A DNA stretch of 64,000 nt from Plasmodiophora brassicae (lineage: Eukaryota; Endomyxa; Phytomyxea; Plasmodiophorida; Plasmodiophoridae). Shown in pieces: positions 11,122 through 23,880 of the stretch; the stretch's first letter is position 1, and each line of letters starts with the position of its first letter. The stretch covers positions 868,001 to 932,000 of the forward strand of contig JASFAU010000006.1 of the NCBI GenBank assembly GCA_039704465.1, written 5' to 3'. Position numbers and translations under genes: made by a program. The notes beneath the pieces were generated by a model. The model saw only the letters and a program-made list of their open reading frames with translations. It was not told the origin of the DNA and did no database searches.

Positions 11122-11943
11122 ACATCCTCGCCCAGTGTACAGATTCGTCAAGAGAGGACCCGAGAGGCAGCAGACGATGCTGAAAGGCTTGTGGCATGTC
11201 CAGAGTCGGATGCTGCCCGTCGACGAGACCGCTGCCACGAGGGTGTGAGAAATAAAGCCATCCCGCGATGTCAGGCCAATCCTATCGCGTCGTACCGTTC
11301 GCGTTCAGCGGCAATGAACTTCGCGATTCTCGTGCGGACGCGCTGCTGGACGATCGCCCGGTAACTTCGCCTTGGGTTGACACGACGAACAATCGGGTCA
11401 CCGAGGACGTCGCATGACCACAATTTGATCACCCGGACCAATGTGGTTCAACCAGCTGAGCCAGTCGTCAGAAATGTACGATATCGCCAAGCAGCTGCCT
11501 CTTTCGTCTGTTGTGATCGATGGCGTCGTGATGACTCGCACGTCGTCACGATCAGGGCGACAGAGCACGTCCCTGACAACCCTATGAAGCGATTCGGGCG
11601 TCAAAGCGCTCGGCGTTCTCCTACTGGCCGAACTGCGAACCGGTTTGCCCTATTGGTCAGAGAGCTCAGATTCAAACGTGTCTAGTGCAGCCAGGAATCG
11701 CGCAATTAAACCATGAACTTGATGGGCTCGATCGGCCTTTCCGTGTTAGCAGTGTCGATTGGTAATGATAATTGAATGACTGATGATTGATGATGATTGG
11801 TGACGATGATGATGACTGACGACGATTGATGATGATTGACTAACTAGAACACACCCTGAAGATGTGCCCTACCGGAGCGCATCATGGGCAACACGTCAAT
11901 GCAACCTCATAAGTCATAATGCACGGCTGGAGCGTGCTCTAAT
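11122..11943. other. Intergenic with low-complexity tract, no confident gene
   Basis: The segment holds a dispersed repeat copy near 11535-11580 (listed separately) and a TGATGATT/GATGATGAC-type low-complexity run at about 11762-11845. Open frames around 11377-11685 (+) and 11398-11604 (-) overlap the repeat. I cannot tell which, if either, is coding. Confidence 0.4.
11533..11581. repeat. Dispersed repeat, copy 1
   Basis: The sequence GCACGTCGTCACGATCAG ... GCGACAG ... CGTCCCTGACAA recurs at about 13186-13234 with few changes. On the minus strand both copies would encode related peptides (RD-x-x-CR-x-DRDDV); on the plus strand they share TSSRS-x-RQ. The coding strand, if any, is undecided. 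Confidence 0.6.
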
Positions 11944-12171
11944 TTGAGCTCGCTTTGCTTCGCGCAGGAATATGTCAGGTGCCTCGTGTCGGTCCTGGAC
12001 GGCAGCCGCTGCTGCCGCGGCGGCGTGGCCCTGTGCACCAGCCTATGCTCGCGCAACCGCCCAAGCGCCAATACGACGATGGGCCACCATATGGCAGGAA
12101 CAACTCGATCCCGACATCCCACGCCTAGAGAAATGCAAACATCGATCCGATACAGCCTATCTACCGCATAG
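11944..12171 (+). pseudogene. Partial duplicate of the downstream type I membrane protein gene
   Basis: Nucleotides around 11975-12065 match the 3' end of the gene at 12552..12983. The translations align as CLVSVLDGSRCCRGGVALCT / SLCSRN against CLVPILIGICCCFGGLALCT / SLCSRT. The signal peptide and ectodomain are absent, and the hydrophobic segment has been broken by polar residues (LDGSR for LIGIC), so it can no longer span a membrane. The frame then runs into unrelated sequence and stops at 12169-12171. This is best read as a 3' fragment left by tandem duplication. Confidence 0.6.
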
Positions 12172-12268
12172 TAGGCTGGGATACAGGTCCCCCAAGCGGG
12201 CACGCCCCCCGCCCGCCAGTCGCACTTCGCCGGGTGGCCGACGCGCCGCTTGGCGCTCCGGGCGACCT

Positions 12269-12420
12269 GCCGCCGGTGTCAGGGTCTGCCTCGCGCCTGC
12301 CGTCATGGATCGGCCAATCCGTTATTGGACGTCAGTGATCAGTCGACCGGATCGATCCCAGCCGCCGGTGTCGAGAGGTCTCTGCCTCGCGCGTGACCTC
12401 ATGGATCGGTCCAGGGATTA
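12269..12420. repeat. Direct repeat, about 60 bp, two copies
   Basis: Copies start near 12269 and 12361 (offset about 92). Both contain GCCGCCGGTGTC, TCTGCCTCGCGC and TCATGGATCGG. It lies upstream of the type I membrane protein gene and may be part of its promoter or debris of the local duplication. Confidence 0.6.
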
Positions 12421-12551
12421 GTAGCACAATTTCGTCGTCCGGATGCCTGGGCGAGCTGACCTCTGGACGCGCCGGCCATAACCGTCCCGCTTCGCTATTT
12501 CGGAAGGCTACCTACCTGCACGGCCAACTTCCAACCCCCTCTAACGAGACC

Positions 12552-12983
12552 ATGCCGTCGTACTGCAAGGCCATGCTGACCGTTCTATTTGCCGTTGCCA
12601 TGCTGTTCGCTGATCTGGCCATCGCCGTGGACAACCCCAACGACCTAATGGCCGAGATGGGCGACATGAAACTCAAGCTCAGCGTGCCGCCAGGCGCAGG
12701 TGATGCGGGTTCCGGCAGGGGTATCACGGGCACGGGCGCCGACCCGGCCAGCGACGGTGTGGTCGGATCGGGCGGCCCACAGGAGGCCAAGTCGACGAAG
12801 ACGAAGGCCGACGCAGGGAACGACACGGACGGCCTGTCCGGGGTCGTCATCGCCCTGATCGTCGTCGGGTGCCTTGTGCCGATCCTGATCGGCATCTGCT
12901 GCTGCTTCGGCGGTCTGGCCCTGTGCACCAGCCTCTGCTCGCGCACCCGGACCAGCGGCATTGTCGGGAGCAACTACGCCTAG
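12552..12983 (+). CDS. Small type I membrane protein, Cys-rich juxtamembrane tail
   Basis: A single exon encodes 143 aa. It has a signal peptide (MLTVLFAVAMLFADLAIAV region), then a Gly/Thr/Lys-rich hydrophilic ectodomain of about 85 residues with no Cys. A transmembrane helix follows (VVIALIVVGCLVPILIGI), running straight into CCCFGG and ending in a short tail with more Cys (LCTSLCSR). The Cys cluster at the membrane face is typical of palmitoylation sites (inference). I do not recognise the family. A damaged copy of the TM and tail lies about 0.9 kb upstream, which suggests a locally duplicating surface-protein family. The start is the ATG directly preceding the hydrophobic leader. Confidence 0.75.
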   Translation: MPSYCKAMLTVLFAVAMLFADLAIAVDNPNDLMAEMGDMKLKLSVPPGAGDAGSGRGITGTGADPASDGVVGSGGPQEAKSTKTKADAGNDTDGLSGVVIALIVVGCLVPILIGICCCFGGLALCTSLCSRTRTSGIVGSNYA

Positions 12984-14170
12984 AGTAATACATTGGCGAT
13001 TGGGCACGGGGGAAGCGTGCGATCTGGGACAGCCGACCCGCCACCACCAGCGGCAAATCGAACCCGGCTACTGAGGGTACGGTAGTCTCATGGCGAAGTG
13101 TAACGACACCGATTGCCAACGGCCCGTAAGGCAGCCGTGCACGTCGACAGAGCCTAGCCAGGTCGTCGCTGTCGCGCTGATCGTGATGATTTGCACGTCG
13201 TCACGATCAGCGCGACAGGACGCGTCCCTGACAAGTATTTCGTGCCAGGTGATTGCGTCGATGCCCTCGACGGTCCCGGGCAATGTGTTTGACGACGACG
13301 GCACCGACGACGGGCCTGTCTGCCCCTGCCTGGACCCGCGCCGACGTCGCCGCAGATAAGCGGCACGGCCCAACGGACCCACGACGACCGTGAACGCCCT
13401 GCACTTGCAGCCCAGGCACGAGTCGTCGTCTGATGCACGGGCGCGCAGGCCCTCTAACACGCTGGACAGGGCACACCTGCCGTCGCCTGCCGTCGTCTGT
13501 CCAGCATGAGCACCTGCAGGGCAGCACTCGTCGTGCCTAGGTAGGCGGGGCGTGTCCAGCATCGCGCCGACCTACTCCTAAGCTGAGGCGGCGATCTGGC
13601 CGTCCGCCGATCGCTGCGATCGGTCGCGTGCGCCCCTGCCCTGCACCATGTGTCGATGGCGGGCCGACCAACCGAGGGCGTCACCGAGCTCCCCGTTTGC
13701 CTGGCGACCGGCGCCTGCCTGTCCTGCAGGTCGTCCAGCAGGGCCCCGTTGCCGCCGGTCACGGTGCAAACGCCTGCCTGACGCAGACGACCGACCATCG
13801 GGCATGCCAGTCCCGTTCAATAGAAGAAGACTGTGTCATCACGCGCGTACAACGGCCCGGCAGATCGTGCTGGCGTCAGGTGTGTCATCGGACGTCAGCG
13901 TTTGCTGCAACGAGTGCACCTGCGCGGCGCCCGTCGCCGATCGAGGGCGCCGACGTCGTCCGGGCGTACGTGTCGACCACGGCAGACCACCAGACTGCAC
14001 GAGCGACGCACGCTGGTCGGGAATCGCATCGCGCGCGCAGGACATTTGATTGCAACAGCCACCCAGCAAACGCCTCGCGTCCAGTGCCGCTAATCTGCCT
14101 ACGTAGGTATGCCCCCGGACCAGGTCGTAGCCGCTGCACGACATCGATCGGGAACGGGTGTCTTGCGGTG
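12984..14170. other. Gene-poor stretch with unresolved open frames
   Basis: Open frames of 60-200 codons exist on both strands. The best plus-strand one (13090-13359) starts with ATG and ends in a poly-Arg tail. A minus-strand series at about 13810-13090 contains VLEGLRARASDDDSCLGCKC and GTVEGIDAITWHEILVRDAS. None matches a known family, and both overlap the dispersed repeat at 13186-13234. The region is possibly derived from decayed repeats. Confidence 0.3.
13186..13234. repeat. Dispersed repeat, copy 2
   Basis: Related to 11533-11581 (see that entry): GCACGTCGTCACGATCAG, then GCGACAG and CGTCCCTGACAA. Confidence 0.6.
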
Positions 14171-14264
14171 GTGCCGATGGGGCGGCGATACAAACCGTTT
14201 CGAGTCCTGGTGCATGTCTGCCGATGGGGCGGCGATACAAACCGTTTCGAGTCCTGATGCATGT
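14171..14264. repeat. Tandem repeat, about 47 bp x 2
   Basis: The unit contains GCCGATGGGGCGGCGATACA, then AACCGTTTCGAGTCCTG and TGCATGTC. The two copies are nearly identical. It lies about 130 bases downstream of the VPS4 stop codon (on the minus strand) and is probably non-coding. Confidence 0.8.
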
Positions 14265-14393
14265 CAGGTGCCCGGTCCGGATGTGCCTCTTCCGACACGT
14301 CGCGGGGTTGCAAGGAGGGCTTACACGTCGGCCTGCAGGATGGACGCAACGGCCAGCGGCAGCGCGTCCTTTGAACAGATGTATACTCGATTG

Positions 14394-15804
<1,411 letters not shown>

Positions 15805-16497
15805 ACGATCCAAATGCCGCCGCCGGCTCAGCCACACACACACAATTAGCCCAAATGGCGTGCGTTCATCACAATTAGCTCGCACATGGCCTGCGTCCCT
15901 TCGACGTTCGGTATGCAAGAATTACAGTTAAGTACTGGCGAAGCGAGCTCGCGTATGAACGAGATGCGACCGTTGGTCTATTGGCGTGGGACCGTTCGGA
16001 TGAAACATGATCGAGGCTCAATGCAGGGCGGCGGTTTCCCCCTCGTCTGTCGTCTGGCCCGCGACAACGAAGCCGCAGCAGATCGTCATCCAACATTGAC
16101 AATGCGAGGCTCCATGCGACGGTCGTCGACGCTACCGTTTAGACGCTGCTGGCCGCCCTGATGGGTCCTGTATCACGTTGGTGTGCCAGCCGCCGAACAG
16201 TCCCGATTTCAACGTGCTGGACCTGGGTCACCTTTGTTGATCTTTGCCCGGATCGTAGTTGCTAGAAGTGTTCACGATAGCACCAATGAGATCGCCTATG
16301 GGTTGTCGACGACCTTCACATGAGCCTCGCACTGTCAATGTTGGATGAAGATGTGCTGCGACTTCGTTGTCGCCGGCCTAACCCTGTCGTACCGAACGTC
16401 CGCACGCCATGCGATCTAATTGTTGGCGTTTACAGGAATAGGTAATTGGCGAACGGTGCCTTACAGTTTTGGTAAATGGGAAGCCAGCCCATAGGGA
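15805..16497. other. Intergenic, VPS4 upstream region
   Basis: A short (CA)n run at about 15832-15843 lies just upstream of the VPS4 start. No gene-like frame was found in the rest. Since VPS4 points left and the next gene ends at 16498, the region would hold the VPS4 promoter and the NIP30-like 3' end. Confidence 0.5.
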
Positions 16498-17203
16498 CTA
16501 TTGGTCATCGTCGTCGTCGCTGGAGCTGGCGTACTGGGCAGCGAGTATAGGCGCCGCTGGTCGACCCGGCGACGAGGGTTTCGTGGCCCGCGCCAGGCGT
16601 TTCGGTCCCGGGGCGGGTTGGGATTTCGACGGTGGCCTGCGTTTCGGTCGGCGGGAGACGACAACGACAGGGGGGTCGTCAGGGACGGCGACGTCAGGTG
16701 CGGTTAGGCCCGCATCGGTGAATGTGAGGTGCGCGGGTTCCGGTGCCGATCGAACGATCTCGCTGACCGCTGACTGACGGGTGGCGGCGGTCAGCAGACG
16801 ACGACGGCGACAAGTGACGATACATATACCGAATAGGCGGCGAGTTCCTTGGATTCCTGCAGCCGGCGAATATGTTCGGCGCGGGCGGCCTGCTCGACGG
16901 CGTCGTTCAGGAACTCGGCCTCTTCCTCGTCGAGGCCAGGCGGGGCCGACATTCTCGTGATCTGCATTTCAAACTCGGCCTCCTTCTCCTGCTTGGTGGC
17001 CTGCGGAACGGGGTCGGTCAGCCGCCTGCAGCGACCAGCATGCATCGCCGCCGTGCCTGCAACGTTTCGTAGAGCGACGGGCCGGATTCGTCCCGAATCC
17101 GGCGCCGGGGCGCGCCGACGGGCGCATCCACCCGCTTGGACACGTTCAGCGACACGCCATCGCTGGACGATAGGACGGCGCTCTCCGTAAACCGGTCCGA
17201 CAT
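16498..17203 (-). CDS. NIP30/FAM192A (PSME3IP1)-like protein
   Basis: Three exons: 17203..17057, 17000..16830, 16773..16498, giving 197 aa. The NIP30 domain reads ESGPSLYETLQ|ATKQEKEAEFEMQ and then PPGLDEEEAEFLNDAVEQ, followed by a charged helix (HIRRLQESKELAAYS). The tail is Pro/Lys-rich and ends in Ser-Ser-Ser-Asp-Asp-Asp-Asp-Gln. The human homologue binds the proteasome activator PA28-gamma through a C-terminal acidic/Ser region, so this short acidic end is suggestive. The first intron (17001..17056) has a GC donor instead of GT. The family alignment (LYETLQ followed by the KQEKEAEFE helix) and phase require that junction. The start is the ATG that gives MSDRFTESAVLSSSD; upstream exons cannot be excluded. 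Confidence 0.75.
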
Positions 17204-17622
17204 GGTCTGCTGGCCGCTGCCCGAATGCTCGTCGTCGGGATGGCAACGCTGGCGCGCCCCGCACTGCGCCGCGCGGCTCTTCCGAAGGACCGCGGCGCGC
17301 GTGTGCCACGTTCCCTGAGGCGGCTCTTACGTCGATTGGGGCGACCCGGAGAAGCCCGAATCTTTGTACTTCGCGGCAATGCTTACATCGTAGTGCGGGG
17401 AGCACATTTCCCGGTTCAACCAGCGTCGATACAAACGACGACGTGGACTCCCACATCGTCATGTGTCGACGGTGGAGGCCATTTGGTCCGTGCCACAACA
17501 TCAGGACGGGAAATGCCCCGAAGTATAACCAGGAGGGAAGATAGGAAGCATGTGTTGGTACGTTTTATAGTCGTCGCAAATCTGCCAACGAGATGCCTGC
17601 AAATATGGGGCGCATCTGCGGC
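17204..17622. other. Intergenic, no gene seen
   Basis: Arg-rich open frames on both strands look like noise of GC-rich sequence. The stretch separates the NIP30-like start from the ubiquitin-L40 stop on the same strand, so it should contain the NIP30-like promoter. Confidence 0.45.
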
Positions 17623-18154
<532 letters not shown>

Positions 18155-18281
18155 CTAATATTCCGTACCCGTCTGCGTCACCTGCTCACCGTAACATGAA
18201 GATATGGTACGTACGCACGCCTCAATCGCGTATGTTGGAGATCTTGGTGGGCACACGCTCGCGTTCACAGTCGATATCACG

Positions 18282-21200
18282 ATGGCGCGCTCCAAGAAGT
18301 CGCGGACGGCGGCGAACTACGCCCTCGAATCCACGACCGAATCGGAGCTGGTCCGCTCGCGTATGATGACGCTGACGGACGCGTACCCTTCCGGTGATAT
18401 GGCGTTGCCGGCGACCATCGCGGGCGCGACGGCACCCGACGGCGTTGTTCGTCCACCGAGCAAAACCGCTCGCGTGTCCAGGAGACGTCTTCGGCAGAAC
18501 GTTGAAGAGATCCTAGCGTCGACCGTCTTCGAGAAGCCGGCCGAGAAGAGCTCGGAGCCCCGGGACTTGACGTCCTATCAAGAGGAACTCGCCGTCGTGA
18601 AGAAGAAGCTGGCGTCGGCGCTGAAGTCGAAGACGACGTTGCAGGCGCAGACGATTCGCCTGGAGAAGGAGGTCCAGAAGCAGTCCAAGCAGTTCGATAC
18701 GCTGCTGCGCAATGCTGTCGAGAGCAACGGCGGCAACGTGGAGCGGTCGGAAATCCTCGAGACGTTGCGCCTGGAGAAGTGCCGGAGCACGGGCCTGTCC
18801 GCGAAGGTGCAATCGCTCGAAGCGGAGCGCGCCGCGCTGCAGAAGAAGGTCGACTCGATCCAGGAATCGGTCAAGTTCAGCAACGTGCGCGAACTGAAGA
18901 TCCAGAACAAGGCGTACTTCAACGAAGCAAGACGACTCCGGTACCGGCCCGCGTGTCGATTCGTAGCCGATGTGACCCTAACGCAGATGCAGGGCGCTGG
19001 CACAGAAGATGGCGGCTCAGGAACGAATCATCGACAAGGATATCAACAAGCGCATCAAGGAGAAGACCGACCTCCTGCAGTCATCCATGGACGAGGACCG
19101 CCAGCAGATGCTCGTGGCGCACAAAAGGTGCCCCGATGGTCGTTCGCCTCTGGGATGCCCGCGCTGACCGTCTCCGCCTAGCCTCGAATCGACGCTCAAC
19201 GACCTTCGCCATCGGGCAACGTCGCTGTCGATCCTCGCGGAGGACGAGAAGAGCGAGAACGCGGCGCTGAAGAAGGCGCTGGACGCCGTCAACGAGCACC
19301 AGAAGTCGTCGCAGGTCTTGCAGCTGACGTTCCAGGCACAGATGGCCGAACTCCAGGCCAGCCTGGAGCGTAAGCAGTCCGACCTGGAGCGCACGCAGGC
19401 GAACGTCGACCTCTTGCAGAAGAAGCTCGACGACCTGACCGGGCAGCTCGTCGACGAACGGAAGGCGTCGGCGATCCACAGCGAGACGGTCGCGAAACTG
19501 ACCGCCACCATCGACTCCATGACGTTGAAGAGCAACGCCGACCTGGAACAGGTTCGACCCAGCGCTATCACGGTGCGGTGCAACGATTGTGTGACGTCTT
19601 CTCGGGCCAGTTGCGAGTCCAAATGGAGGGCAAAGACGCCGTCGTCGAGCTGCATCGCCAGGAGGTTGCCAGGTCCAGCGAGTTGCAGGAGACGATCGCG
19701 CGTTTGCAGGGACAACTGTCAGCCGAGAGCGGCAGCGCCACGCTCGTTGCCGAACGCTGCGAGAAGCTCGAGGCTCAGATCAAGGACGTCGACGCGCGGC
19801 TTCACCACGCCAAGCAGGTGCGCACCCACGTCTGTCAGGTGGCGGCGCCCGTCGGCTGACGTTCCACAGGAGCTTGACAGGGCGATGGAGAACGAAACAA
19901 CGCTAAGGCAGACGATTGCGGATCTGGAGACGAAGCGAGAGTTCGAGGCGGCGCAGGCGACCGCGAGGATCAACGCATTGCAGGCCGATCTGGACGCGGC
20001 CCGGGCGGCACTGACTTCGCAATTGGCGGCCGGCAACGATACCGTTGCCGCTCTGACGCTCGAGATCGAGGCGCTCAAGACGCAGCTGGATAAGGCGGCA
20101 GCCGATGCGGCGGCGCTGAAGGCGGACCAGGCCGCTGCGCTGGAGAAGGCGTCCATGGCGCTGGCCCAGGAGCGGGAAAGCAGCGACCAGCGCGTTGCTG
20201 ATCTCCAGAGGCAACTCGAGGCCGCCCAGGCAACGGCTGCTGGAGAACGCGCGGCTCTACAGAGGACGTTCGATGCAGAGCTGGCCGCTGAGCGAGCGTC
20301 CGCTGCGTCCAGAGCGGATAACGACAAGGAGACGGCGGTCAAGTTCGAGCAGGAGCGCGCCACGCTGCAGGCCAAGTTCGACAGCGACCTGGCCACCGAA
20401 CGCGCTGCGCTGACGTCCAAGTTCGACAGCGACCTGGCGGCGCAGAAGGCGCTTCTGACCGAGCAGTTCGATCGGGACCTGACCGCCGCCAGGAACGAAT
20501 CGTCGGGCCTGTCGCAGAAGCAGGGCGAGGAGGCCCTGCAGGAGTCGCTGACGCTGCAGAAACGGTTGCAGACGGAGAAGGTACAGAGGCAAACGGACGC
20601 AGGGCACGGGTGGATAACGATCCCGTTACAGGACGCGTTGCAGGAACAGGTCGGGCACCTGCAGACGCAGCTGGATGACGGAAAGGTTCGCCGAATTAGC
20701 CCACGTTTGGCGGCTTGCTCAATGCTGTGTCGTGTGACAGGCGCAGAGGGCTCGAGACGCCCAGGCATCGGTGCGTGCTTTGACCGCACCAACCAGCGGC
20801 GATGTGTGTCGGGGGTGCTGACATAACGCGAACAGGATGAGCAGCGGCAGCTGATGACGGCACAGATCGCCGAGCACGCCAACGCGATTGCCGATCTTAA
20901 GTCTCAGCTCAGCAAGGTCGTATTATCGCAGCATGGCCGCCCGCCAGAGTGGATCTCATCGATCCTGGACAGGAATCAGCGTCGGTGGCAGCGAAAGAAG
21001 CCGAGCTGCTGACCTACGTTAAATTCGCCAAGGCGGATAGCGAACAGATCCAAGATCTCAAAGCCCAGCTGGAGAGCAGCCAGAACGAAGTCGCCCGCCT
21101 GGTACGGGACGACCTATCCGTTGTGTTTCGTTTCTAATAACCAGTTCCGTCCCTGCGTCCAGAGAGCACGCGTGGCGGAGGCTGCATCCGCACAACCACC

Positions 21201-22496
21201 GGCTGTTCTGCCTGCTCCAGAACCAGTTCAGGTTCGATGGCATTGCCGTCCCCAATACACACTGTGCCCTGACGATGAAGTATTTCACAGGCGGTGCCGT
21301 CTGAGCAACAACGACCGGTTCCGCACGACGCCGAACGCGCTCCTCAACGGCAGCAGGTTCGCTGCTTACCGGGCTGTGTCCCGCTTGTGCCTTGACCATT
21401 GCGTGTCAATCAGGAGGAACAGGCTCCACTACCTCAGCAAGAACAACCGCATCAGCCGGCCGCTCGGGCTGAGGCTCCAGCTCTTCAGCATAACCAGCAG
21501 GAACAGGGTCCACAACCTCAGCAAGAACAACCACATCAGCCATCCGCTCGGGATGACCCTCCAGCTGTTCAGCATAGTCAGCAGGAACAGGTTCCACAAC
21601 CTCTGCAAGAGAAGCCGCAGCAACCTGCTGCACAGCCTGACGTTCCAGTTTCCCATCACATCCAGGAGGCGCAAGCTGTGGCGGAACAGCCACAACAGCC
21701 TGCCCCACAGCCGGAGGCTTCCGTCGTCCCCCAGCAGATTCTGGAGGAGCCGGCACCGCCACCGAAACGTGATCCACAAGAGCAACTTGTTCCGCAACAG
21801 ATCGAGCAGGCGCAGGCGCCTCACGATGTCTCGCAGCCAAACGCTCATGGTCATCCGCAGGGACAGGTTCGGCAATCATGGCGTCCCTCTGTCTCCATGA
21901 CCTTACCGTTCGATGTTCAGAAAGAGGAACAAGCGCTGCCGATGGGGGAACAGCAGCGAAACAACCATGCTCCATCTCCAGAAGCTCTCCTTGACCAGGT
22001 CGGTCGGTCATGCACCTCCATGCCTTGTCAGCATGCTCATCGTTGTGTGTGTGTGTGCATTGTTCCACAGGGACGTCAGCCTGAGCGACAACAAGCCGAA
22101 CCAACCGTTTCTCAGCCACCGGATCCTGTCATTGTTCAAGAGCAACTGACGCCGAAGCAGAGCGAAACCGTCGCGGCTGCGCCACAACAGTCAGGCGTTC
22201 CTGTTCCTCAACAGCAGGAGCCGTTAGTGTCGCCTGTCCATCAGGAGGAGGCGCACCAGGCCGAGCAACGTCCCCCGGTAGCTGTGTACCATCATCCAGA
22301 GCCGAGCGGTGAAGCTGGAGTATTACCGTCGCCATTGGCAGAGAAAGATCGTCAAACGGTATCGCCAGTGGCAGGCCACCAAGACACGACAGTGGTTGCA
22401 CCCGCGTCCCCTGTTGCCGGTCAGCAAGAAACAGCATCATCATCACGTGTAGCCATGGAGAACCTTGGCGTGCAAGAGCCAGTTGCCACGACCTGA
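18282..22496 (+). CDS. Long coiled-coil protein with Gln/Pro-rich tail
   Basis: A multi-exon gene of about 1,200 residues. From the ATG at 18282 come a basic N-terminus and then almost continuous heptad coiled coil to about 21110 (SYQEELAVVKKKLASALKSK; LERKQSDLERTQANVDLLQK; LTLEIEALKTQLDKAAADAA). Repeated KFDSDLA-type units lie at 20370-20500. Visible introns include one starting near 18943, one at about 19127-19182, one near 19550 and one near 19818-19870. More follow: about 21101-21144, 21231-21297, 21360-21417, and 21999-22070 (72 nt, stopless, with a TG run). The last 1.2 kb encodes Gln/Pro/Glu-rich repeats (QQEQPHQP-type). The segment VKFSNVRELKIQNKAYFNEA recalls IQCE-like ciliary coiled-coil proteins (weak inference). 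Likely cytoskeletal or scaffold. Confidence 0.75.
21417..21800 (+). repeat. Coding Gln/Pro repeats
   Basis: Degenerate repeats of about 19-20 codons (QQEQPHQPxARxxxPAxQHxxQEQ) occur at least four times inside the C-terminal part of the coiled-coil gene, giving a disordered tail. Confidence 0.7.
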
Positions 22497-22688
22497 CGTG
22501 CCCCCTTTCATAACGACTTCGTTCGCTAAAGTGGTTACTCGCGCCAATGAACGTATCGATTGTCATCCCAAACGGCCGTCTGCCTGCCACACTGACGATG
22601 TGAACGCGTTGATGTGACAGGGTGCCATCGTTTGTCACTCTTCCCGATGGAACGCATTGTTTATCATCTCGCGTGTCGTCTCCCTGCC

Positions 22689-23760
22689 TCAGCGGCAATG
22701 GGAAATCGATATACCATCGTGCACCGGACCTTGAGCGTCATGTGCACACGCCATATCCGGGCTGGACAGCTGGTCAGCTATGCACTAGATACCTGGGAAA
22801 TGCCCAGCGGCGCCATACCTGGCAGTATTCCGACAAGAGGCAATGTTCCGGCTGTGTGCCACAGAAGTTGCTCCGACTGCAACACGCCCCAGCTGGGCAT
22901 CGCTTTCCGACCAGAGGCCCACATTCGCTGTTGCCGCTGACCGGCAGGTCCCCGATGGCTTGCGGCAGGGTGGGGACTGGGACCCCAACGGTGCAATTCC
23001 CGAACGGGCCCTGGCACCCGGCCCCACAGTACACGTCCTGTGGCTCACCGGGCGACTTTGGTCCACAGTACCCTGCAGACGTCTCAGCGGTGCGTTCCCG
23101 TTGGCATCAATGCACGTTACCGTGTGCTGAACAGCACCTGTAGAAGTACCCGCCGGGACCGACTCCAGAGCAGGAGCGCCCGGTGCTGCTCGTCGCCCCA
23201 CAGAACGATATCGCCCGGATCGACTGCACTATTGGCGGTGCAGGGCTCGCTGATCGCTGAACGGGGCTCGTTGACGCGCGGAGGCCTGCCTGTGGTTCAC
23301 TGGTCGAAGGTAATGCAACGGCATGGACCGGCTTAACGAATCGCAGGACGACGACCGCTATGACAATGGCGATGATGACGACTGCTAACGAGAGGGTAAC
23401 GAGGCAAGAGATCTGGCGTGCGCGTCTACGCTTGGGGATGGTGTCGCCGTCAGACGAAGGGTTTCGATGCCGGCGAACGGCGACTGAGATCACGGGCGGA
23501 CGCCTGTCCATGACGGGAGCCACGGTCGCATCCTCGTCAAAGTATGACCCAGAGCCCATGATGGAACTGCCCAGGTGATCGTCGTCATCGCCGTCGGCGG
23601 TCGTGCTGCGAACGACGAGCGAGTCGGCGTCGAACTCGTCCAAGGCGTGTTCCGACCCAGTCCGCACGCTGCTGCCGCCGTTGACGAACGAGACGAACGT
23701 TCGCGACGGCGGCCTTGGGCTCTCGTGCACCCAGGCCGCCTCCTGCCGCTTTCGGTCCAT
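22689..23760 (-). CDS. Type II membrane protein with two chitin-binding (CBM18/hevein) domains
   Basis: Three exons: 23760..23121, 23072..22819, 22769..22689 (introns 48 and 49 nt), 324 aa. It has a cytoplasmic N-terminus of about 115 residues, acidic then basic (PKRRRARQ), and no signal peptide. One transmembrane helix follows (CLVTLSLAVVIIAIVIAVVV), then a Ser/Pro-rich stalk and two Cys-rich domains. Domain 1: FCGATSSTGRSCSG, then CCSAHG|YCGPKS (split by intron 1) and VYCGAGCQGPFGNC. Domain 2: ECGPLVGKRCPAGACCSRSN, then FCGTQPEHC and EYCQ. The C-CC-C spacing is that of hevein-type chitin-binding modules. Inference: a surface receptor or anchor for chitin, for example on the cell's own chitinous wall or spores. 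It is convergent with the coiled-coil gene, 192 bp apart. The start is the first in-frame ATG; an upstream exon is possible. Confidence 0.82.
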
Positions 23761-23880
23761 CACGTCACGAACGGATGGCACACGCCACTCGCGATATTGC
23801 TCTGGCGGCACATCGACCCGTGTATGATTCGATGCAAGCCTCTCGATGGGTGTATTGGGACGGACGGACGCTGAGCGACA

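Noticed and set aside
19719..20882. Ser/Ala/Cys-rich frame antisense to the coiled-coil gene
   Set aside because: A shadow of Gln/Ala/Glu heptad codons; low-complexity composition and no start or splice logic.
21406..22119. Long minus-strand frame (Val/Ala/Glu/Pro-rich) under the Gln/Pro tail
   Set aside because: Repetitive shadow of the CAG/CAA-rich plus-strand repeats; plus-strand exons splice in frame with the coiled coil.
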